Below are positions 1-5,267 of a DNA stretch of 15,035 bases, in pieces; the stretch's first letter is position 1; every line of letters starts with the position of its first letter. The DNA is from Candidatus Saccharimonadota bacterium. GTDB taxonomy: Bacteria; Patescibacteriota; Saccharimonadia; Saccharimonadales; Saccharimonadaceae. Made by a program: the position numbers and the translations under genes. Location of the stretch: positions 1 to 15,035 of the forward strand of contig RYWJ01000020.1 in NCBI GenBank assembly GCA_003979185.1, read 5' to 3'. The notes beneath the pieces were generated by a model. That model did not search any database and was not told the DNA's origin. It was given only the letters and a program-made list of their open reading frames with translations.

Positions 1-670
1 CACACTTAAAGACACTCGCGACAACAGTACTTATACCATCCGCAAACATGAAGATAATAACTGTTGGATGACGGAGAATCTGAGACTCGTTGGTCCGAAG
101 ACGCTGACGCCGAACGACAGCGATATAAGCAATAATTATACGACTGCTGCGTCGATTAATGGTGGTGTAAGCAATAATGCTGGAACTGGCTCGACGGGAT
201 ACCCAAATTTCTCAAAGGATAATGGCCGAGGTCTCGATCAATCTTTTTATCGTACAGATACACTTAATACAAATGGGGTCTATTATTCGTTTACGGCAGC
301 CACCGCTGGAAAAGGTGGCTCCGTCGGTGATGCGGAAGTATTTGAAAGCATCTGCCCCAAGGGGTGGACACTGCCGCCGTATAGGGGTAGTGGATCATAC
401 GCAAACTTAATATCATCAGCTGGTATTACAAACGACATTAGTGGCGCGACTAAATTCAAAGCCATGCCGTATCATTTTGCTACCGCGGGTCGTATCTATG
501 AAGGCGAGTTACATAAGTTTGGAGAGGATGGTTATTATTGGACCCGAAACGCTCGTAGTATGTTGACGTCAGCTTTTGTTATGAATCTGCTGAGTGGGTC
601 TGGCGTTGGTATGACAAGCCTCAGTCGTTATGAAGGGGTGACAATGCGTTGTGTTGCTCTGGGTAATTAA
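1..670 (+). CDS. FISUMP-domain surface protein, 3' part (5' end outside window)
   Basis: The reading frame is open from base 2, so this is the C-terminal 222 residues of a longer gene; an internal ATG at 68 is not a credible start because homology to the domain begins upstream of it. The visible part is a Fibrobacter succinogenes major paralogous (FISUMP) domain: an opening DTRDNSTYTIRKHEDNN-type strand, the CWMTENLRL motif, ICPKGWTLP in the middle, YYWTRNA, and a closing MRCVA, after which the protein ends at once. The full gene at 8477 has the same motif order but carries a further C-terminal domain. In the C-terminal third the DNA is well diverged from the gene at 8477 and from the three cassettes and lacks their near-identical blocks, so it is a separate paralog. 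By family it is likely a secreted or surface protein; the signal peptide would lie outside the window. Substrate or ligand is unknown. Confidence 0.8.
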   Translation, partial: TLKDTRDNSTYTIRKHEDNNCWMTENLRLVGPKTLTPNDSDISNNYTTAASINGGVSNNAGTGSTGYPNFSKDNGRGLDQSFYRTDTLNTNGVYYSFTAATAGKGGSVGDAEVFESICPKGWTLPPYRGSGSYANLISSAGITNDISGATKFKAMPYHFATAGRIYEGELHKFGEDGYYWTRNARSMLTSAFVMNLLSGSGVGMTSLSRYEGVTMRCVALGN

Positions 671-691
671 CCTATCTTCAACTCATCCCCT

Positions 692-741
692 CACCACCCT
701 TAACCCATATACTATTTAGGTAGTAGCGACGCAGCGTATGG
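692..741 (-). repeat. 50-bp exact repeat, copy 1 (3' end of FISUMP cassette A plus flank)
   Basis: Bases 692-741 are identical to 7443-7492. Read on the minus strand, the repeat covers the last codons of the cassette (encoding RCVATT), the stop codon, and 24 bases of non-coding DNA beyond it. Identity of the non-coding part, next to strongly diverged coding sequence, suggests recent copying or a functional element. Confidence 0.9.
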
Positions 742-970
742 AGAAGCCGAGGTAACGGTCGAGGTTGTTGCGGGCTGGGTCGACATCGGAGCTATAGAAG
801 CCCAGGTAATACGCGCCCTGACTATTACTAGAGGTGACAGTACGTGACCAGTAGCCGCCGAAGGAGCCGACACCGATCAGTGAGCCATTGTAGACGTCCC
901 CGGCATAAGGGAAGTTGTAGGGAGCAGAACGGATCTTGTTGGAGCCGGAGTGGTAATTAAAATTAACCAT
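716..970 (-). pseudogene. FISUMP variable-region cassette A, 5'-truncated
   Basis: The minus strand reads SNKIRSAPYNFPYAG, then a variable stretch, YWSRTV, a second variable stretch, and RCVATT followed by TAA. This matches residues about 200-270 of the FISUMP protein encoded at 8477, with near-identical DNA in the constant blocks. Homology stops near base 946. The frame remains open to an ATG at 970, but there is no ribosome-binding site, signal peptide or N-terminal half of the domain, so I treat it as a silent or dead fragment. Its 5' edge abuts and slightly overlaps the promoter of the next gene. It could serve as a donor for gene conversion, be a remnant of reverse-transcription-based copying, or be simple decay after duplication; the sequence alone does not decide this. 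Confidence 0.8.
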
Positions 971-998
971 TGACTTTTTGAAGAATGTGTGCTAAGAT
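970..998 (+). promoter_or_regulatory. Promoter of the NrnA-like gene
   Basis: TTGACT at 970-975 is followed after 17 bp by TAAGAT at 993-998, with TGC directly upstream of the -10 (extended -10). The predicted start is near 1005, giving a leader of about 20 nt before the ATG at 1024. The -35 box overlaps the first base of the open frame of cassette A. Confidence 0.75.
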
Positions 999-1023
999 AG
1001 AGATATAAGGTTTCTAAACAAAA

Positions 1024-2883
1024 ATGCAAGACCAAAAAAATACCAAAACACCACCAACTTCTCCTGCTGATCCTGTAAAAACCATGGATGCTATGGTTGG
1101 ACGGGCAGCGCAAGGGGATTTTGTGCAGAAAATCGTCGAAAAGATCAAAAATTCCGAAAATATTTTGATTGCTTTGTCGCGTGATCCATCTGTGGATGAA
1201 ATTGCGGCGGCGATTGGTTTGACAATGTATTTGGATAGTATGCAAAAACACGCTACGGCGATTTATTCTGGTCGTACTCCGAATGCTTTGGCTTTTTTGC
1301 AACCAGATGCAACTTTTGAAACCAATACTGATAGCTTGCAAGATTTTATTATTGCCTTAAATAAGGGTAAAGCCGATCATCTGCGCTATCGTCTGGACGG
1401 CGACTTCGTAAAGGTTTTTATTACGCCATACAAGGCGAAGATTACTGAAAAGGATTTGACTTTCTCTTATGGCGATTATAATGTTGATTTCGTGATCGCA
1501 ATTAATGTGCCATCGGCGGGCAACCTTGATGAGGCTTTGCGCGAGCATGGACGGATCATGCATGATGCTTCTGCGGTAAATATTACAACGGGCCAGCCAG
1601 GTCGTTTTGGCGAGATTGAATGGAGCAATCCTACGGCTAGCTCGCTTTGCGAGATGGTGACAGATTTAATCTTTGCTTTGCAGGGCGACGATCAGCAGCC
1701 ACTTGAGCAAGATATTGCTACGGCTCTGTTGACTGGCATTGTGGCAGCGACGGATCGTTTTTCAAACGAACGCACTAATCCAGATACGCTAGGCGTCGCT
1801 TCAAAATTAATGACTATGGGAGCAGATCAAAAACTAATCACCTCAAATATTAATGGTAATGAAGTGATTCATAATGAAAATACTCAAGGAGTGGAGGTGA
1901 AGCCAGCCAACGTCGAGTCCGAGCGCACACGCTTGGAAGTAGCACATGGTGGGCCAATACCAATGAGTAATGACAACGCCACTATTCCTGCCACTTCAAC
2001 TAATCCCGGAGCTTCGCCGAATATGCCGATTAATCCAGCTATGCAAGCCGCTCCAAATGCCAATGTTAACGGTAATCCTAACCCTACAGCAGTCAATGCA
2101 ACTAATAATGCCACTCCTGAAGATGTAGTGGTGCAGCCAGTAATCCCGAATATTGTGCCCAATGCCGCTCCAGCTAGCACGCCTTTCATACCTAGCCCAC
2201 CAGTACATCAGATGCAAATCCCTGGTGTGCCGAATGCACAGGTACCTAGTAACAACGGCACAGCTCAATCATCTAATCCTTTGAATAATATAGCTCAGCC
2301 TGCACAATCCGCGCCATCTATACCACCTGTACCATCTACACAACCCGCTGCGCAGCCTGTAGCGGATGTTGCACAGATGCAGCTTCCGAGCGTGACGACG
2401 CCAGCGGCTACTAATTCATCAGCAAATAACGGGCGTACGATGGCAGCTAGCGCTCCGACTGAGCCAGCTACACCACAAATAGGTGCGACCGTGCAGCCGC
2501 CAGCACCAAAAGCCAAAAAGCCTAAAAATTATGCTGAGATGATGGAGGAAGCTCTAGCGGAGCCACTGCCAGGGGCTAATAATACACCTGTTCCTATGCA
2601 GAATAGCACTATTGCGCCAAATCCAGCTTCAGCCGATCCGTCGATGATGTCTTTGCCGATTAATGCGTCGGCTCAACCTGTCAACCTAAGTGCTATGGGT
2701 ATACAAAATACTCCCATAACCTCTAATCCAGCTCAGCCTAACGAACCAATTATGGAACCAGTTTCTAACCCTGCTGCAGGTGCGCCAGTTCTGCCGCCAC
2801 CTCCTGCTCCTAACACGGAGAGTGCTGGCATGATGCCACCAATTTTACCGCCGGTACAAGTACCGCCAGAATCGGGTAGATAG
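1024..2883 (+). CDS. NrnA-like DHH-fold protein with degenerate active site and long Pro/Asn-rich tail
   Basis: The first 290 or so residues of this 619-residue protein follow the DHH phosphoesterase pattern of NrnA-type nanoRNase/pAp phosphatases, but the metal ligands are mostly gone. Motif I (usually H-x-N-P-D-G-D) reads SRDPSVDE around residues 52-59; motif II ends in IAIN161 where Asp is expected; the DHH signature is replaced by NITTG at 186-190; only the last Asp (ATD244RF) remains. The structural frame GxxEWSNPTASSLCEMV and ALLTGIVAATDRF is recognisable. The usual DHHA1 substrate domain is not evident. Residues about 290-619 are low-complexity Pro, Asn, Ala and Gln, probably disordered. 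Position just before truB and rpsO matches where nrnA often sits. I infer a non-catalytic protein, perhaps nucleotide- or RNA-binding. The ribosome-binding site is weak (AAGG, 13 nt before ATG). Confidence 0.7.
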   Translation: MQDQKNTKTPPTSPADPVKTMDAMVGRAAQGDFVQKIVEKIKNSENILIALSRDPSVDEIAAAIGLTMYLDSMQKHATAIYSGRTPNALAFLQPDATFETNTDSLQDFIIALNKGKADHLRYRLDGDFVKVFITPYKAKITEKDLTFSYGDYNVDFVIAINVPSAGNLDEALREHGRIMHDASAVNITTGQPGRFGEIEWSNPTASSLCEMVTDLIFALQGDDQQPLEQDIATALLTGIVAATDRFSNERTNPDTLGVASKLMTMGADQKLITSNINGNEVIHNENTQGVEVKPANVESERTRLEVAHGGPIPMSNDNATIPATSTNPGASPNMPINPAMQAAPNANVNGNPNPTAVNATNNATPEDVVVQPVIPNIVPNAAPASTPFIPSPPVHQMQIPGVPNAQVPSNNGTAQSSNPLNNIAQPAQSAPSIPPVPSTQPAAQPVADVAQMQLPSVTTPAATNSSANNGRTMAASAPTEPATPQIGATVQPPAPKAKKPKNYAEMMEEALAEPLPGANNTPVPMQNSTIAPNPASADPSMMSLPINASAQPVNLSAMGIQNTPITSNPAQPNEPIMEPVSNPAAGAPVLPPPPAPNTESAGMMPPILPPVQVPPESGR

Positions 2884-2888
2884 CGCAA

Positions 2889-2916
2889 TTGTATTTCTGA
2901 AATTTTATGATATGCT
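2889..2916 (+). promoter_or_regulatory. Promoter of truB
   Basis: TTGTAT at 2889-2894, 16 bp spacer, TATGCT at 2911-2916 with TGA upstream (extended -10). The ATG at 2923 begins 6 nt after the -10 box, so transcription should start at or next to the start codon: a predicted leaderless mRNA. Confidence 0.65.
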
Positions 2917-2922
2917 AGAGCC

Positions 2923-3696
2923 ATGAAAGATAGTACTAGGCAAGTAGCTAGTTTAGCTGCATCATGTAATGATAATGTTCGTGCAGAAGTAGTGAACCAG
3001 ATCTTGAACGATGCAATTATTCTAGTTGATAAGCCAGCCGGTATTACGTCTTTTGGTGCAGTAGCGCGTGTCCGCCGACAGTTGTCGGAGCAAGCGGGCT
3101 TTATAGAGGTAAAAGGCAAAGATGGTGTAGTTCGCAAGAAGCGTAAGAAAGTCAAAGTCGGGCACACGGGGACACTGGACCCCTTTGCGACGGGATTATT
3201 AATCCTACTTACGGGTAAGCAAACTAGGTATGCTAATGATTTCCTAAAACTTGACAAAGAATATCTTGCCACGATTCAGCTCGGTGCGACCTCTACTACC
3301 GGTGACATAGAGGGAGAGATTACTAAAACCGAACATTGTTCGGTTCCGGATTTGGTAGATGTGGAAAAGACTGTGGAAAACTTTCGCGGAGAAACCGAAC
3401 AGCGTGTACCGAACTATTCGGCAGTAAAAATTAACGGCCAGCGTGCTTATAAATTAGCGCGTGGCGGTAAAATAGTCGAGATGCCAGTACGAAAAGTCAA
3501 TATTTACGAACTAGAGATTTTGGAATATACATATCCAGAGTTGAAGATTCGTTGCAAGGTTTCCAGTGGGACATATATTCGAGCTCTGGGAGAAGATATT
3601 GGTAAAGCTTTAAAGACTGGTGGTTACCTGACGACTTTACGGCGTACTGAGGTAGGGAATTACCGTGTGGAGAATGCGTTGAAGCTGAAAGTGTAA
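2923..3696 (+). CDS. truB: tRNA pseudouridine(55) synthase TruB
   Basis: TruB converts U55 in the T-loop of tRNAs to pseudouridine. The 257-residue product shows motif I VDKPAGITSF (35-44), the catalytic motif GHTGTLDPFATGLL with Asp86 as the predicted nucleophile, YSAVKINGQRAYKLAR near 172, and SSGTYIRALGEDIG near 217. Two features differ from textbook TruB: about 30 extra residues at the N-terminus, and a basic insertion (KGKDGVVRKKRKKVK, about 64-78) just before the catalytic motif. There is no added C-terminal PUA-type domain. ATG 2923 is preferred over GTG 2991 because a good promoter places the transcript start there; the absence of a Shine-Dalgarno sequence fits leaderless translation. 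rpsO follows under its own promoter. Confidence 0.95.
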   Translation: MKDSTRQVASLAASCNDNVRAEVVNQILNDAIILVDKPAGITSFGAVARVRRQLSEQAGFIEVKGKDGVVRKKRKKVKVGHTGTLDPFATGLLILLTGKQTRYANDFLKLDKEYLATIQLGATSTTGDIEGEITKTEHCSVPDLVDVEKTVENFRGETEQRVPNYSAVKINGQRAYKLARGGKIVEMPVRKVNIYELEILEYTYPELKIRCKVSSGTYIRALGEDIGKALKTGGYLTTLRRTEVGNYRVENALKLKV

Positions 3697-3774
3697 GAAG
3701 ACCGAGTGACCAATTGGAACCACAGCAGAATAGTTTCATGGAGTCTGCAGCTGACAAGCCTCTCAAAATAGGGG

Positions 3775-3803
3775 TTGTAAGCAGTGAAAATGTGTGATAT
3801 AAT
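3775..3803 (+). promoter_or_regulatory. Promoter of rpsO
   Basis: TTGTAA at 3775-3780, 17 bp spacer, perfect TATAAT at 3798-3803 preceded by TGTGTGA (extended -10). The rpsO ATG at 3813 lies 9 nt downstream and has no Shine-Dalgarno sequence, so a leaderless or nearly leaderless mRNA is predicted. Confidence 0.85.
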
Positions 3804-3812
3804 GACGAATAT

Positions 3813-4079
3813 ATGATTACTAGAGAGAAAAAAGCCGAAGCGATGGCAAAGCTAGCTCGTAGCAAGGAAGACGTGGGTTCTCCAGAGGTACAGGTAGCGG
3901 TTTTGACTGAGCGTATCAAGGAAGTGACCAAGCACGTCCAAGATAATAAGCATGACTACATGGCTAAGCGTGGCTTGATGCAGATGGTTGGTCAGCGCAA
4001 GAAACTTTTGAAGTATCTTGAGAAAACTAACTTCGACTTATACAAGCATACCATTGCCGAACTCGGCTTACGCAAATAG
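3813..4079 (+). CDS. rpsO: 30S ribosomal protein uS15
   Basis: The 88-residue product has the family length and signature: DVGSPEVQVAVLTERI (20-35), KRGLMQMVGQRKKLLKYL in the middle and AELGLRK at the end. uS15 binds the central domain of 16S rRNA and is a primary assembly protein of the 30S platform; it also contributes to an intersubunit bridge. The start is fixed by the family alignment (MITREKK). In many bacteria rpsO is co-transcribed with pnp; here a strong terminator follows directly and an inverted gene separates the two. Without a leader, the classical uS15 autoregulation at a 5' UTR structure is unlikely here. Confidence 0.97.
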   Translation: MITREKKAEAMAKLARSKEDVGSPEVQVAVLTERIKEVTKHVQDNKHDYMAKRGLMQMVGQRKKLLKYLEKTNFDLYKHTIAELGLRK

Positions 4080-4083
4080 TAAT

Positions 4084-4112
4084 AAAGCTTCTCGAAAGAG
4101 AAGTTTTATTTT
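4084..4112 (+). terminator. Rho-independent terminator of rpsO
   Basis: Ten-pair stem (4084-4093 with 4098-4107, one G-T pair) capped by a GAAA tetraloop, followed by a T-rich tail (TTTTATTTTTAT). It begins 5 bases after the rpsO stop codon. Confidence 0.9.
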
Positions 4113-4151
4113 TATCCCCAGAAAATTTCGGCGTGTAAAATATTGGCGTGT

Positions 4152-4176
4152 AAAAATCCCCCTCCGAAGAGGGGGA
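4152..4176 (-). terminator. Rho-independent terminator of the minus-strand orphan gene
   Basis: On the minus strand TCCCCCTC, a TTCG tetraloop and GAGGGGGA form an eight-pair, GC-rich hairpin (4157-4176), followed by five T (complement of 4152-4156). It lies about 130 bases past the stop codon of the 4309-5013 gene and supports that gene being real. The intervening 4178-4308 holds no gene I can support; it is pyrimidine-rich on the minus strand and probably 3' UTR. Confidence 0.85.
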
Positions 4177-4308
4177 AACCCGATAGACGCAGAACAAACG
4201 TTGGAGGTGGTTGGGTAAAGTGTGTGAAGTAGGGGGTGGGGTAGAGGGAAAATGAGTGTGTTCTGTCGGTACCTTAGAGATGTTCTGTGTCTACGGCGGA
4301 GGAGAGTT

Positions 4309-5013
4309 TTAGGGTTGAGAGGCAAGATTTGTATCGACGATGGTAGGCAAGATGCCATGCTTGTCTTGAGCGTTAGCCAAAGACTCGCCAATAGTAATTA
4401 TGTCGTCTCCTTTGTTAAGGATTTTTTCGGTATCGTCTTTGCTATGCTTGGAGTCTGTGCCTGTGGTAGTTGTGGTAGTGAGCGGCAATGCGCCGATGAG
4501 AGTACTGAGTTCTTCGGCAATTTGCTGGGCGATCTTGTCCATGGTCGGGGGAAACTCTTCCTTGGTCATGCGACGAAAATCCGAATCAGCTACATCTCGG
4601 ATCACGGCAATCTGCCTATTGGCTTTACCATCAAGCATTAAATCGATAACAAGATCGGATTGCGAAGTGATACCGTTTGGAGTACTCCTCCAGGTATATG
4701 TCGGCGTGAAAGCAACCCTACACCAATCGTTTTCGATCGGAAGCTTAAAATGGCGTTTTGTGCGATAGGCGTGACGGCCATTGCGGTCGCCTTGGCTATA
4801 CAAAAGCCGCTGTTCTTGGCAGAACTTGCTGAGAATCTCAAGCTTGAGCTCTGCCCTCAGGGCGCTTGGTATGTCACAGAAGATAATACGATATCTTCCA
4901 GTAGTATCGAGTTCGTTTACAATCTCGGCCATGGGCGAAAGCACCATTATGGCGATAGAACAACTGATGTTGCTTCCACCCGTATTGCGGTTACTGTCAT
5001 AAGATACTTTCAT
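4309..5013 (-). CDS. Hypothetical protein, unknown function
   Basis: I do not recognise this 234-residue protein. It is supported as a gene by a complete set of signals on its strand: a promoter (TTGATT, 17 bp, TATAAT), a Shine-Dalgarno AAAGGAG 9 nt before the ATG, and a TTCG-loop terminator downstream. The protein looks soluble, with no signal peptide or clear membrane segment. An N-terminal half rich in mixed strands (RYRIIFCDIP, CRVAFTPTYTWRSTP, SDLVIDLMLDGKANRQIAVIRD) leads to a predicted helix (PPTMDKIAQQIAEELSTLIG), a threonine run (about 178-184), and a charged, probably flexible C-terminus. It sits between rpsO and pnp but faces the other way. Overlapping plus-strand open frames at 4252-4641 and 4660-5016 lack such signals. 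Confidence 0.7.
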   Translation of the reverse strand: MKVSYDSNRNTGGSNISCSIAIMVLSPMAEIVNELDTTGRYRIIFCDIPSALRAELKLEILSKFCQEQRLLYSQGDRNGRHAYRTKRHFKLPIENDWCRVAFTPTYTWRSTPNGITSQSDLVIDLMLDGKANRQIAVIRDVADSDFRRMTKEEFPPTMDKIAQQIAEELSTLIGALPLTTTTTTGTDSKHSKDDTEKILNKGDDIITIGESLANAQDKHGILPTIVDTNLASQP

Positions 5014-5051
5014 TAAACTCTTCTCCTTTGCTGAGATGTGCTAGGGATATT

Positions 5052-5068
5052 CTGTAATAGAATAACAG
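5052..5068. promoter_or_regulatory. 17-bp near-palindrome in the leader of the orphan gene
   Basis: CTGTAATAGAATAACAG is an almost perfect inverted repeat located just downstream of the predicted minus-strand transcription start (about 5073). It could be a repressor operator or, in RNA, a small hairpin (AGAATA pairing with TATTCT). Nothing in the window tells which. Confidence 0.4.
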
Positions 5069-5079
5069 CCTCACTTTCT

Positions 5080-5108
5080 ATTATAGCACACAAACTGTGA
5101 AAAATCAA
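5080..5108 (-). promoter_or_regulatory. Promoter of the orphan gene
   Basis: Read on the minus strand: TTGATT (5108-5103), 17 bp, TATAAT (5085-5080), with TGTGTGC before the -10. The predicted leader is about 60 nt and contains the near-palindrome at 5052-5068 and a Shine-Dalgarno sequence at 5029-5023. The promoter is divergent from that of pnp. Confidence 0.85.
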
Positions 5109-5157
5109 TATTTATTGACGTTTATTGTGCAAATTGGGGTAAATTAAGGGTAAAATG

Positions 5158-5166
5158 TGCTATAAT
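5158..5166 (+). promoter_or_regulatory. Extended -10 promoter of pnp
   Basis: TGCTATAAT at 5158-5166, preceded by another TG (TGTGC). No good -35 box is found at the usual distance. The predicted start near 5173 gives a leader of about 95 nt that holds a nested hairpin. Confidence 0.7.
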
Positions 5167-5189
5167 AGGAAAAGAAAGCAATTTAAGAA

Positions 5190-5246
5190 TGAGAAGACCG
5201 CAGATATGAACCCTTTACTAGAGAGCTGATATCTGATGTTTTCTCA
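5190..5246 (+). promoter_or_regulatory. Nested hairpin in the pnp leader (candidate autoregulatory structure)
   Basis: TGAGAA (5190-5195) can pair with TTCTCA (5241-5246), enclosing CAGATAT (5201-5207) paired with ATATCTG (5229-5235). The structure occupies most of the leader and ends just before the purine-rich AGGAAAGG. In Escherichia coli the pnp leader forms a long hairpin that RNase III cuts, letting PNPase repress its own message. An analogous role here is inference from position and structure only. Confidence 0.5.
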
Positions 5247-5267
5247 GGAAAGGTACATATATAGTAT

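Noticed and set aside
716..970. Cassette A as a functional small gene with ATG at 970
   Set aside because: No ribosome-binding site, no signal peptide and only half a FISUMP domain; the ATG lies in the -35 region of the opposite promoter.
877..1341. Minus-strand frame across cassette A and the start of the NrnA-like gene
   Set aside because: It spans a pseudogene and a clear gene in another frame; composition is not protein-like and no signals are present.
1884..2516. Minus-strand frames rich in Gly/Ala with apparent membrane segments (1884-2189, 2295-2516)
   Set aside because: They are antisense shadows of the Pro/Asn/Ala-rich tail of the NrnA-like protein.
2991..2993. GTG at 2991 as truB start, giving the usual family length
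   Set aside because: No ribosome-binding site, and the promoter places the transcript start at ATG 2923; not fully excluded.
4130..4155. Short direct repeat GGCGTGTAAAA (two copies) as a CRISPR or attachment site
   Set aside because: Only two 11-base copies 15 bases apart, next to a terminator; too little to support either.
4252..5016. Plus-strand open frames at 4252-4641, 4400-4768 and 4660-5016
   Set aside because: They overlap the minus-strand gene, which alone has a promoter, Shine-Dalgarno sequence and terminator.
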